Of a stretch of DNA of 64,000 nucleotides, positions 19,400 to 27,624 are shown piece after piece. Source of the stretch: Flavobacterium cerinum (GTDB lineage: Bacteria > Bacteroidota > Bacteroidia > Flavobacteriales > Flavobacteriaceae); the NCBI RefSeq assembly GCF_024496085.1, contig NZ_CP101751.1:3472001-3536000 (forward strand), written 5' to 3'. How positions within the stretch are numbered: position 1 is the first letter of the stretch; each line of letters starts with the position of its first letter. Below the pieces are notes generated by a model that saw only the letters and a program-made list of their open reading frames with translations, ran no database searches and was not told the origin of the DNA. The position numbers were made by a program, and so were the translations under genes.

Positions 19400-19407
19400 T
19401 ATTTTTG
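19400..19407 (+). promoter_or_regulatory. Probable -7 promoter element of the MFS gene
   Basis: TATTTTTG matches TAnnTTTG exactly and lies 23 bases before the ATG. No clear -33 TTG. Confidence 0.5.
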
Positions 19408-19430
19408 GCAATACTTAACCTAAAATATAA

Positions 19431-20660
19431 ATGGAATTCCAAAAAATTAAACATTTATTATCGTTTCCTGTAATTGTAGCTGCCCTGGGCTATTTTGTCG
19501 ATATTTACGATTTATTGTTATTTGGTATTGTTCGCGTTCCCAGTCTAAAAACACTGGGACTTGATGTCGATACCGACGGTACGATGATTCTTAACTTTCA
19601 GATGGTTGGTCTGCTATTAGGCGGTATTATCTGGGGGATGTTAGGCGACAAAAAAGGACGTCTTTCGGTACTTTTCGGTTCCATATTGGTGTACTCATTA
19701 GCTAATATTTTATGCGGTTTTCTTCCGTTTTTACCATTTGATGATAAAGCCACAACGTATGCTATACTTCGCTTTATTGCCGGTATCGGACTCGCGGGTG
19801 AATTAGGCGCCGGTATTACTTTGGTATCCGAATCCCTTCCTAAGGAACTACGCGCCATCGGAACTTCTATTGTGGCCGGTTTCGGTCTTTTAGGTGCCGT
19901 AGTTGCACAACTTACGGTAGAACTCGCCGGTGACTGGACTTATGCTTATTTTATCGGTGGTTCACTTGGTCTTTTTCTCCTCTTTTTACGGGTTGGCGTA
20001 ATGGAATCCGGAATTTATAAAGACATTCGGGATACCGAGATTCAAAAAGGAAATTTTCTAAGCTTTTTCACGAATAAAGAACGGTTTATAAAATATATAA
20101 AGTGTATTGCCATCGGATTACCAACCTGGTTTTGCGTGGGAATTCTGGCTGTAATGGGAAATCAATTTGCTGCTTCTTTCGGAATCGGGGAAATTGAACC
20201 CGGTAAAGCAATTATGTGGGCCTATGTTGGAATTTCGGTGGGCGATTTTGCCAGCGGACTGATTTCACAGGCATTGCGTTCGCGAAAAAAAGCGATCTTC
20301 TATATGATGTTGTTTACGATAGTCGGAATTATTCTGATGTTATATGGCGGAACGCGATCAGCTAATATGTATTATTTTTATTGTGCCTGGTTGGGATTAG
20401 GCACCGGTTATTGGGCGATGTTTGTTACGGTTGGCGCCGAACAGTTCGGAACCAATATCCGTAGTACGGCAGCCACTACGATTCCGAATATGGTTCGCGG
20501 CTTACTTCCGGTGATGTTAATAGCATTTGATCATCTAAAAATAAAAAACGGGGTTGTCTTTTCGGCTACTATTGTCGGGCTGGTTGTTTTTGCTCTGGCG
20601 ATTTATGCGACGCTTACGATTGCCGAAACACATAACAAGGATCTGGATTATACAGAATAA
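19431..20660 (+). CDS. Major facilitator superfamily transporter
   Basis: 409 residues with about 12 hydrophobic segments. The MFS loop 2-3 motif is seen in WGMLGDKKGRLSV, and the charged FVDIYDLLLFG in the first helix resembles metabolite:H+ symporters of the inner membrane. The protein ends ETHNKDLDYTE. The substrate cannot be read from the sequence and there is no linked catabolic gene. It stands alone, between a secreted thioredoxin-like gene and the convergent immunity-like genes. Confidence 0.85.
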   Translation: MEFQKIKHLLSFPVIVAALGYFVDIYDLLLFGIVRVPSLKTLGLDVDTDGTMILNFQMVGLLLGGIIWGMLGDKKGRLSVLFGSILVYSLANILCGFLPFLPFDDKATTYAILRFIAGIGLAGELGAGITLVSESLPKELRAIGTSIVAGFGLLGAVVAQLTVELAGDWTYAYFIGGSLGLFLLFLRVGVMESGIYKDIRDTEIQKGNFLSFFTNKERFIKYIKCIAIGLPTWFCVGILAVMGNQFAASFGIGEIEPGKAIMWAYVGISVGDFASGLISQALRSRKKAIFYMMLFTIVGIILMLYGGTRSANMYYFYCAWLGLGTGYWAMFVTVGAEQFGTNIRSTAATTIPNMVRGLLPVMLIAFDHLKIKNGVVFSATIVGLVVFALAIYATLTIAETHNKDLDYTE

Positions 20661-20681
20661 AAATTGTCATTTATTAATCAG

Positions 20682-20727
20682 GGATTGCAAATCCGTGATA
20701 TCAATTTAGCCACGGATTACAAATCCG
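20682..20727. repeat. REP-like imperfect palindrome
   Basis: Two copies of GGATTRCAAATCCG (20682-20695 and 20714-20727) frame an inverted repeat ATCCGTG / CACGGAT. The whole 46-bp unit can fold as a cruciform. Similar CGGATTACAAATCCG units are, from memory, dispersed between genes in Flavobacteriia. It overlaps the end of the minus-strand immunity-like gene and encodes its last residues and stop codon. Confidence 0.6.
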
Positions 20728-21394
20728 CGGCTTCGGCATCGGCAGTATAAAACTCACAAACAATATGGTCATCAAACCAAACACCCGTAATACCTGCTTC
20801 TTCTATCGCAGCTTTGAGTGGTTCGGAAACCAGAATACTGACATCATAAGGAGAGCAAAATAAATCAGGGGTTTCTGTCAGAACTAATTTTCTGGGGTAT
20901 AAAAACATCGATCTTTGTTCTTCATTTTCTATAGTAACCATTTGATTGGTTTTTAAATTTTCATATACCGATTGCTTAAAATCAATAAGATCGGTAGTAT
21001 GAATCAAATTCAGATAATTAAAATGAAATAATTCAGGTTCATTTCTTTTATGAAAGTTTTCATCGTATAAGGAAATTAGCTTACAATCGTAAAACCGAAA
21101 ATCCTTTAAGGCATAATTCCCTACAAGCGTTTTAAATTTGTCACTCACAAACATTCCTATACGCGAACCGACACCCGGCATTTCAGCACTTAAAACATCT
21201 GTTCGTTTCGCTATGCGTTTTAATGTGAAATGATCAAGGTTCGGAGCTTCTTCCGGAAATTTCCTAAAATCCAATGCGTCATCATAATTATTCTTTATTT
21301 TCCAATAGCGTTTTGGCGGTTCTAACTGAGGCCAACAACCAACATTTTCACTTTCTGTAGCCTGTTTAATACTGTAATAAATTATTTTTTTCAT
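20717..21394 (-). CDS. Imm11/DUF1629-like putative immunity protein
   Basis: 225 residues, cytoplasmic. The C-terminal part ILVSEPLKAAIEEAGITGVWFD is the typical end of the Imm11 (DUF1629) family, whose members neutralise polymorphic toxins in other bacteria. The last residues and the TAA come from the REP-like palindrome, so the natural C-terminus may have been altered. It lies 10 bases downstream of a second gene with a similar C-terminal helix, and no toxin gene is nearby. Family fairly likely; immunity role inferred. Confidence 0.65.
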   Translation of the reverse strand: MKKIIYYSIKQATESENVGCWPQLEPPKRYWKIKNNYDDALDFRKFPEEAPNLDHFTLKRIAKRTDVLSAEMPGVGSRIGMFVSDKFKTLVGNYALKDFRFYDCKLISLYDENFHKRNEPELFHFNYLNLIHTTDLIDFKQSVYENLKTNQMVTIENEEQRSMFLYPRKLVLTETPDLFCSPYDVSILVSEPLKAAIEEAGITGVWFDDHIVCEFYTADAEAADL

Positions 21395-21404
21395 TGCTTT
21401 TGCC

Positions 21405-21908
21405 TTAACTGATTTCTAAAAATTTAATTCCTTTAAATTTATGTTGTTCTATGGCTATTTTCATTGCTTCATTCACTGCAATTCTTAATTTCAAGCCTTT
21501 TATCTGAAAAAGTAATTTATCAAAATCATCTTTAAGCTTTAATTTGTTTATTTTTCGTATTAAATCCTGAATGATTACTACATCAGACTTCTCATAATCA
21601 ATACAATCTTCAGACGTATTCAATTTTAACAAATAAAACGTTTTCTCATTTTTATCTTTTTGTGCGATCACAATTGGAATAAACACAACATTTTCAATAT
21701 TCATAGAAAGTATAAACTCCATAAAGCGCTTTGAAAAAACATGCATCCCGGAAGTTATATAATCACTATCATTATCCCCAATATAAGGTATTGTTTTCAA
21801 CTTAGACTCTTTTCCGTCAAGTACTACTTCTAAAGACTGATGATACTCAAATGGTATTATAATATCACCTTCTGTATAATCTCTTTCTAAAAAATAATAT
21901 TTATTCAT
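21405..21908 (-). CDS. Second Imm11-like putative immunity protein
   Basis: 167 residues from ATG 21908 (MNKYYFLERD); a TTG seven codons earlier is less likely. The C-terminal segment KGLKLRIAVNEAMKIAIEQHKFKGIKFLE mirrors that of the downstream Imm11-like protein (SEPLKAAIEEAGITGVWF), so the two are probably distant paralogues in one operon. Base composition is more AT-rich than its neighbours, which suggests acquisition. No toxin is adjacent. Function inferred from family resemblance only. Confidence 0.6.
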   Translation of the reverse strand: MNKYYFLERDYTEGDIIIPFEYHQSLEVVLDGKESKLKTIPYIGDNDSDYITSGMHVFSKRFMEFILSMNIENVVFIPIVIAQKDKNEKTFYLLKLNTSEDCIDYEKSDVVIIQDLIRKINKLKLKDDFDKLLFQIKGLKLRIAVNEAMKIAIEQHKFKGIKFLEIS

Positions 21909-21962
21909 ATAAATTAAATTCTTAACCAACTAAATATTCATTTTTTGTAATCTTTTCTTTAA

Positions 21963-21970
21963 CAAAAATA
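21963..21970 (-). promoter_or_regulatory. Possible -7 element of the immunity-like gene pair
   Basis: On the minus strand TATTTTTG matches TAnnTTTG exactly, 54 bases before the ATG at 21908. The region is very AT-rich, so a chance match is possible. Confidence 0.35.
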
Positions 21971-22102
21971 AAGGTAATTTTATATATTCGGCTTTAGTCA
22001 TAGTGGAATATTGGAGCATAAAAACCCGCAACTGCTTATAACCGGCCGAATTAAATACCACTTTACGACAAAGCTAAACTTTAACCAAAAAACTACCTAT
22101 AA

Positions 22103-23761
22103 ATGAGTTCGCTTTCCAATCAAAAAATAGCTATTTATTCCATTTCCGATATTTACCCACTGTTTGAATACATGCACAATCAAGTCAGTCTTTCTTCCGA
22201 TCGGTTTCAGGAGCAAAATGAATTTGCACGAACCATTTGGTTGACTATGCGAATTGACGGAGAAATTAAAAACGGTGGTATCGAGCAGCTTTTCTCCAAT
22301 TTGGGAGAAGGTTTTAATCCGGATTATCTGATTGAAGCGCTTCAGAATATCAAAAGTGAAAAAGGTTTGGAAATCGTTCAAAAATTCATTGATTTTATCT
22401 ACCAATCCGATAAGCACACCACTTCATTTTACGGAGACTATGCCTACGTTAGCGGTTTTGATAAAAAACTGAACAAACTGCACAATGAATTAAGCGATAC
22501 CTATTATACATTGGACCCGAGTGTGGAAGCTTTGATTGTTCAATATGCGGAAGCCAACTGGAGTAATCCTGATTTTCAGGAAGCGATTAAAGACGTTGTT
22601 TTTAAATCCAACGAAAAGGATGAATCAGAATTGATTGATAGTCTGAATGATGCTATCAAAAGCGGCAATGTTGCAACCGTAAAAAAAATCCTGAAAAAAC
22701 TGAAAAACGTCAATCAGGCTAGCGAATACGGATCTGTTCCGATATTTGAATTGCCGTATCTTTCCAATACTGCTAAAAAAATCGAGATTTGTCAGTTGCT
22801 CATTGATCATAGTGCCGACCTTCGATTCACGGATAAATATCACAACTCCGTACTTCATCTGGCCGCCAAAACCGATGGCAACACCGAATTTATCACATTT
22901 CTACTCGATCAGGGAATGGATATCGAAATCAAGGATAATTATGACAATACTCCTATTTTCAGAACTGACAAAAATCCCGAAAATTGCAGTCTTTTAATCA
23001 GTCGCGGTGCTAATGTGAATGGTAGAAGCAAAATCGGGTTTTCACCATTAACCAATGCGCTTAAAAGTTATTATGGTTGGTATGGAAATCCGAATGCTAA
23101 AGAATATCACCCAAAAATCAAAAAATCAATTGATCAACTATTAGTTGCCGGAGCCACGTTTCATTCCGAAGGTTTAATTCATGAAAACACGGAACTTTCG
23201 ATGTTTGTACAAGATCCGAAAATGTTAAAGCATCTGTTCAAGCAGAAATCGGTTAAAAATGCGCCGGAATTTGATCCTAACTTCAAAAAATGGTCGGCTG
23301 TTTTCGAGGCTAGTTTAAAGGGAAATCTCGAATGCCTGAAAATGTTGGCTGAAAAAGGTGCATTGTTAAATCAGGAACTTGATGTTCCGCATTATGAAAC
23401 CAAAACATTTAGTGGCGGAACACCTATGAATGTTGCACTGAACGATGAAATACGCGCTTATCTTGAAACGCAAAATGTATCGTTGGGAAGTCGGAAAAGT
23501 TATTCCTTGTTTCTTGAAACCAGAGGAAACGATGAAGCCGCTGTTGTTGATTTGATTCAGCAACTAAAAAATGTAAATAAAGAAGAAGCTTTAAAAGACT
23601 TTTATACCGTTAAAAAGAAAATGGATGAATCCTATGAGAGAATTGACGGCAAATATTTCTATTACAAGCCTTTATTTTTGAAAAGTACGGAAAGCGAAGA
23701 AGAATACAAAAATATTGAAGCTCTGCTCAAATCGTTTAATTGCGAATTGACATTAATTTAA
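22103..23761 (+). CDS. DUF4375 (DMP19-like) and ankyrin-repeat protein
   Basis: 552 residues, cytoplasmic. Residues 20-170 resemble DUF4375/DMP19: EIKNGGIEQLFSNLGEGF is the family core. About 195-370 hold ankyrin repeats (for example NSVLHLAAKTDGNTEFITFLLDQGMDIEIKD is split over two units), with another repeat near 395-450 (FEASLKGNLECLKMLAEKGA). Both families occur among immunity or binding partners of polymorphic toxins and effectors; DMP19 itself is a DNA mimic in Neisseria. It is divergent from the Imm11-like pair. Partner unknown. Confidence 0.75.
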   Translation: MSSLSNQKIAIYSISDIYPLFEYMHNQVSLSSDRFQEQNEFARTIWLTMRIDGEIKNGGIEQLFSNLGEGFNPDYLIEALQNIKSEKGLEIVQKFIDFIYQSDKHTTSFYGDYAYVSGFDKKLNKLHNELSDTYYTLDPSVEALIVQYAEANWSNPDFQEAIKDVVFKSNEKDESELIDSLNDAIKSGNVATVKKILKKLKNVNQASEYGSVPIFELPYLSNTAKKIEICQLLIDHSADLRFTDKYHNSVLHLAAKTDGNTEFITFLLDQGMDIEIKDNYDNTPIFRTDKNPENCSLLISRGANVNGRSKIGFSPLTNALKSYYGWYGNPNAKEYHPKIKKSIDQLLVAGATFHSEGLIHENTELSMFVQDPKMLKHLFKQKSVKNAPEFDPNFKKWSAVFEASLKGNLECLKMLAEKGALLNQELDVPHYETKTFSGGTPMNVALNDEIRAYLETQNVSLGSRKSYSLFLETRGNDEAAVVDLIQQLKNVNKEEALKDFYTVKKKMDESYERIDGKYFYYKPLFLKSTESEEEYKNIEALLKSFNCELTLI

Positions 23762-23795
23762 TGATAGGTTCAGAAGCTAAAATAGTCAGAATAAA

Positions 23796-23817
23796 AAAGC
23801 GGCCTTTAAGCCGCTTT
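23796..23817. terminator. Bidirectional terminator
   Basis: Stem AAAGCGGC / GCCGCTTT with a six-base loop, between convergent genes; flanking A and T residues let it work on both strands. Confidence 0.75.
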
Positions 23818-23822
23818 ATTTT

Positions 23823-24056
23823 TTACTTTTTCTTCATTTCCTCTTTCACTTCCGCTTTTACTTCGCCTTTGGCTTTTTTCGCTTCGTTCTTCATTTCTTT
23901 ACCTTCGGCTTTCATTTCTGCTTTGGCTTTTTTGCCTTCATGCTTCATTTCTTTTTTAGCTTCATTTACCTTTTTATCTGCTTCTTTTTTTACTTCCTGA
24001 GCCGACATTGCCATTGTAAATAATAAGGCCATTCCTAAATAAACCACTTTTTTCAT
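23823..24056 (-). CDS. Small secreted Lys/Glu-rich helical protein
   Basis: 77 residues. Signal peptide MKKVVYLGMALLFTMAMSAQ, then 57 residues made almost only of Lys, Glu, Ala and Met in repeated units such as KAEMKAEGKEMKNEAKK, predicted as one long charged helix or coiled coil. No enzyme fold. It stands alone between two terminators. Low-complexity exported proteins of this type are common in Flavobacteriia; function unknown. The antisense frame over it is a by-product of its repeats. Confidence 0.75.
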   Translation of the reverse strand: MKKVVYLGMALLFTMAMSAQEVKKEADKKVNEAKKEMKHEGKKAKAEMKAEGKEMKNEAKKAKGEVKAEVKEEMKKK

Positions 24057-24149
24057 GTTGTTTTGTTTTTATTGGTTAACGGAGATAAATTTAAACAGTA
24101 TTTATGTTAATAAAATGATAAAAATTCAATCAGTTAACACAAAAATAAA

Positions 24150-24175
24150 AAAAGCCGTCAATTGACGGCTTTTTA
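24150..24175. terminator. Intrinsic terminator downstream of ccsBA
   Basis: Perfect palindrome with core AGCCGTCAATTGACGGCT flanked by A and T tracts; it closes the minus-strand cytochrome c gene 15 bases after its stop. Confidence 0.85.
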
Positions 24176-24189
24176 ACTATTTTCTATCT

Positions 24190-27100
24190 TTATTTCTTTT
24201 TATGCAGGTACTTTTTATTCTTGTAATACGCCAGTATCGCAATAAACGAGACGATTCCCAATGAATAGTACACAAAATTAGGCGTTACCACTTTATCTCC
24301 TTTGGCATACGAGTGTAATCCGGACAGATAGAAGTTTACACCGAAATACGTCATCAGGATCGAATAAAAAGCTAAAACACTAATTACATTGTAGAACCAT
24401 TTTCCTCGCATCGCCGGTACGAATCGCATGTGGATTACAAAAGCATATACCATAATACTGATCAATGCCCATGTCTCTTTCGGATCCCATCCCCAGTAAC
24501 GTCCCCAACTTTCGTTAGCCCATTGTCCGCCCAGGAAGTTTCCGATCGTTAACATCACTAATCCGACAGTAAGTGCCATTTCGTTGATATAAGTAATCTC
24601 CTGAATGTTCAGGTTCATTTTTGCTTTATTCTTTTCGTTGGTAAAAATCATCAGTAATAGCGCTACAACGCCAAGGATCATTCCCAATGTAAACGGACCG
24701 TAACTTCCTACGATAACCGCTACGTGAATCATTAACCAATATGAATTTAAAACCGGTTGCAGGTTAGCAATAGCCGGATCCATCCAGTTCCAGTGGGCCA
24801 CCATTAAAATCATCGCCGCTACAAAAGCTGTCGAAGCAACTGTTAATTCCGATTTTCTTCCGAAAAGCAATCCGAAAAGCATTGTCGCCCATCCTACATA
24901 AATCATCGATTCGTAAGCATCACTCCATGGCGCGTGACCGGAAATATACCAACGGAAAATTAATCCGGCTGTATGTAATAAAAACAATACTATAATGATA
25001 GCATGAGAAATTTTCACCAATATGTTGACCGGCTTGCTCGCATTGAAAATTTTAATGATTACCAAAAGGAACATCAATACTCCGGCATACATATACCAGG
25101 AGAATAGTTTTTTGAAAATATCGTATTTATTATACAGAATCTCAGTATCAATCTTTTTGTCGCTTGGGCGCACTTTTGCTCCGTATTTGATCTGATAGTT
25201 CTCCAGCCCTTTTAATAAGCTGTTTGACAATTTATAATCTTTGGTTACAGCCGCTTTATCGATACTGCTTAAATAGTACGGAATTACGTTTTTAATTGAA
25301 TCCAATGCTGTATGCGTCTGCTCATTGATTTCAAGAAACGATACCCATTTGTTCCCCGGATCATTCGGTACCGGGAACACTTTTAAGATTTGTCCGCTTA
25401 AAGCCGAATATAATAGGTTAACTTTTTTATCTGCTTCAATAAAATCTTTCTGGAACTGATTCGGAACAGCGGCTTTATACGCTTCATCCAAAACACCGGC
25501 CAATTTATAATTTCCTCTTTCGTCGAAGAATTTCACCAATGGTGCATATTTTTCACCCAGTTCTACTCCGATCAGTTTATGAATACTGTCGTTGTCTTTT
25601 TTCATATAGATCAACGGTACGTTATACCAAACCTGCGGAAATTGTGTCATGGAAAGGAAAGCCTGATCGGAATTCATTCCTTTATAATGATCTTGTTTGC
25701 TTACTTTTCGCAATAATTCGGAGGAGAACGTATTAATAGGCTTCATACGTCCGCCCTGATCCTGAATAACCAATCGGCCGAATTTAGCAGCCTGCTCTTC
25801 CGATACTCTATATTTTGTGAGTAGCGAATCGATTTGCTTTTCCGACGGCATTTTGTGGTCGTGATTCTGAGCAAATCCGGTAAAAGCGAACAACAAGGCT
25901 ATTACAGGTAATAATTTTGCTTTTTTATCCTTTACTTTTTGCAGTTTACGTTTCAGGTCGCCGAAACGGGTGTTTTTATCAAATAAAATGGCCATAAGTC
26001 CGATATAAAGTAAGAAGTAACCCAAATAGGTAATATTAGTTCCCCAGAAATCGTGGTTTACCGAAAGTACGGTTCCTTTTTCATCCGGATCGAATGACGA
26101 CTGGAAGAAACGGTATCCTTTATAATCCAGAATATGGTTCATATAAATACGTTCGTCAAAATGCTCAGCACCGTCAATTACCGTTACCTTACTTTCGAAA
26201 GAAGCATAACTCTTTTCCGTTCCCGGATATTTCTCGGCTACGAAATCATTTAATCGGATATTGAATGGTGTTTCATACACTTTACTTCCGTACATCATCG
26301 TGAATTCCAGATTTCCTAACTTAAAGGAATTCGGAACGCCCATTTTTCCGCGCGCTCCCAATAACGTAACATCGTGTTCTTCATTACCTACCTTAACGGT
26401 TAATATTAAAGCATCATCCGCTTTATTGTCTTTAAAATCGTTGTTCGATTCGAAAGCGATTTTTCCTTTCATCGCCGCTTCCGGTAATACGAATTGCGTT
26501 CCACCCATATTATATAAGGAACGGAACATTAACGGCTGAACGATATCTTTAGCAACATCACCTTTCATCTGATCGGCCATTCGCATAAAGTTTCCTTCAA
26601 AAGGGGATTTGATTTTATAATCATCCCCTTCCTTTATGATATTAATAGCACCGTCTGTAGGCTTGTTAAAAGCAAACAATACATTGTGGATATTTTGTAC
26701 TTCTCCTTCTTTCAGATAATGTTCATGACGGGTTCCGTCTCCGGATTCTACCAATTTTAAAAACAAAGTTCCTTTTTCATCCGGTTTTATAACCTCTTTC
26801 GCGCCCATTACAAAATCTTTATAACGGATTTCAAACGGCGTTTCGTTGAATTTTTTAGCGATCGTAAAATCATTATTCGTCACCGGTGAAAACAAAGCCG
26901 GTTGTTCAAATGTTCTTCTTCTCATTTCGCCCTGATATTCACCGTCTACAAAAACAGTCAGATATGTTTTGTCTGAAAAAATCTGATGTGCAGTTTCGCC
27001 TTCACGGATTGGCATTACTCCTTCATAACTGATATATCGGGTGATAAATGCACCCAAAATGATAAAGATAAAGGACAAGTGAAGTAATAACGTTGCCCAC

Positions 27101-27327
27101 TTTTCTTTTTTGTGTAGTTGATAACGCTTGATATTTCCGAAAAAGTTGATCACGAAAATGGCCATAATCCCTTCAAACCATTTGGTATTGTAAATCAGGA
27201 TTCGGGCGGTTGTGGTATTATAATCGTTTTCAATAAACGTTCCTACTGCCATTGCTGCCGCAAAAAAGATAAACAGGAATGCCATTAAACGCGTGGAGAA
27301 CAAAAATGAGACTATTTTTTTACCCAT
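24190..27327 (-). CDS. ccsBA: Fused cytochrome c biogenesis protein CcsB-CcsA (ResB-ResC)
   Basis: 1,045 residues from ATG 27327 (MGKKIVSFLF); a longer frame starts 48 bases earlier but contains the promoter. System II cytochrome c maturation: carries haem across the inner membrane and attaches it to apocytochromes. Residues about 1-480 are ResB-like, with membrane helices and a periplasmic domain; a periplasmic linker follows (about 490-740); the C-terminal third is CcsA-like with the tryptophan-rich haem motif WGRYWGWDPKETWALI. The fusion is normal in Bacteroidota. Conserved histidines (for example ALLLHLSF, VIHMRF) are likely haem ligands. Confidence 0.9.
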   Translation of the reverse strand: MGKKIVSFLFSTRLMAFLFIFFAAAMAVGTFIENDYNTTTARILIYNTKWFEGIMAIFVINFFGNIKRYQLHKKEKWATLLLHLSFIFIILGAFITRYISYEGVMPIREGETAHQIFSDKTYLTVFVDGEYQGEMRRRTFEQPALFSPVTNNDFTIAKKFNETPFEIRYKDFVMGAKEVIKPDEKGTLFLKLVESGDGTRHEHYLKEGEVQNIHNVLFAFNKPTDGAINIIKEGDDYKIKSPFEGNFMRMADQMKGDVAKDIVQPLMFRSLYNMGGTQFVLPEAAMKGKIAFESNNDFKDNKADDALILTVKVGNEEHDVTLLGARGKMGVPNSFKLGNLEFTMMYGSKVYETPFNIRLNDFVAEKYPGTEKSYASFESKVTVIDGAEHFDERIYMNHILDYKGYRFFQSSFDPDEKGTVLSVNHDFWGTNITYLGYFLLYIGLMAILFDKNTRFGDLKRKLQKVKDKKAKLLPVIALLFAFTGFAQNHDHKMPSEKQIDSLLTKYRVSEEQAAKFGRLVIQDQGGRMKPINTFSSELLRKVSKQDHYKGMNSDQAFLSMTQFPQVWYNVPLIYMKKDNDSIHKLIGVELGEKYAPLVKFFDERGNYKLAGVLDEAYKAAVPNQFQKDFIEADKKVNLLYSALSGQILKVFPVPNDPGNKWVSFLEINEQTHTALDSIKNVIPYYLSSIDKAAVTKDYKLSNSLLKGLENYQIKYGAKVRPSDKKIDTEILYNKYDIFKKLFSWYMYAGVLMFLLVIIKIFNASKPVNILVKISHAIIIVLFLLHTAGLIFRWYISGHAPWSDAYESMIYVGWATMLFGLLFGRKSELTVASTAFVAAMILMVAHWNWMDPAIANLQPVLNSYWLMIHVAVIVGSYGPFTLGMILGVVALLLMIFTNEKNKAKMNLNIQEITYINEMALTVGLVMLTIGNFLGGQWANESWGRYWGWDPKETWALISIMVYAFVIHMRFVPAMRGKWFYNVISVLAFYSILMTYFGVNFYLSGLHSYAKGDKVVTPNFVYYSLGIVSFIAILAYYKNKKYLHKKK

Positions 27328-27356
27328 GATGTTGGTATTGTTTTTATAAATTGTCG

Positions 27357-27364
27357 CAAAAGTA
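27357..27364 (-). promoter_or_regulatory. -7 promoter element of ccsBA
   Basis: TACTTTTG on the minus strand matches TAnnTTTG and lies 29 bases before the ATG at 27327. A TTG sits 15 bases further upstream. Its position inside the longer open frame decides the start in favour of 27327. Confidence 0.6.
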
Positions 27365-27595
27365 CTTAAAAACAAAATCCAATTAACGCTTTTTAACTTA
27401 ATATTTAGTAGCTGTTAAAAATTATAAACCTTTCTTAAAACCGGCCTTTTTATCCGCTTTTTTTATACTACTGTAAGCGTCGGGAAAAGATAAATTAACA
27501 CCGGCGCTATCATCGGTTTACCTTCCTAACTTATTCTTAAACATTATATCACACCGATTTATTTTTAAGTTAATACTTCCCTAACCTTAAACCTT

Positions 27596-27603
27596 CACTT
27601 TTG
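27596..27603 (+). promoter_or_regulatory. Possible -7 element of the large T9SS protein gene
   Basis: CACTTTTG differs from TAnnTTTG at one base and lies 21 bases before the ATG at 27625. The rest of the 297-bp divergent gap (27328-27624) shows no gene. Confidence 0.35.
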
Positions 27604-27624
27604 TAGCCAACAAAAACAACACAC

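Noticed and set aside
23740..24000. Plus-strand frame over the Lys/Glu-rich gene
   Set aside because: It is the antisense reading of a repetitive gene; the minus strand has a signal peptide and start.
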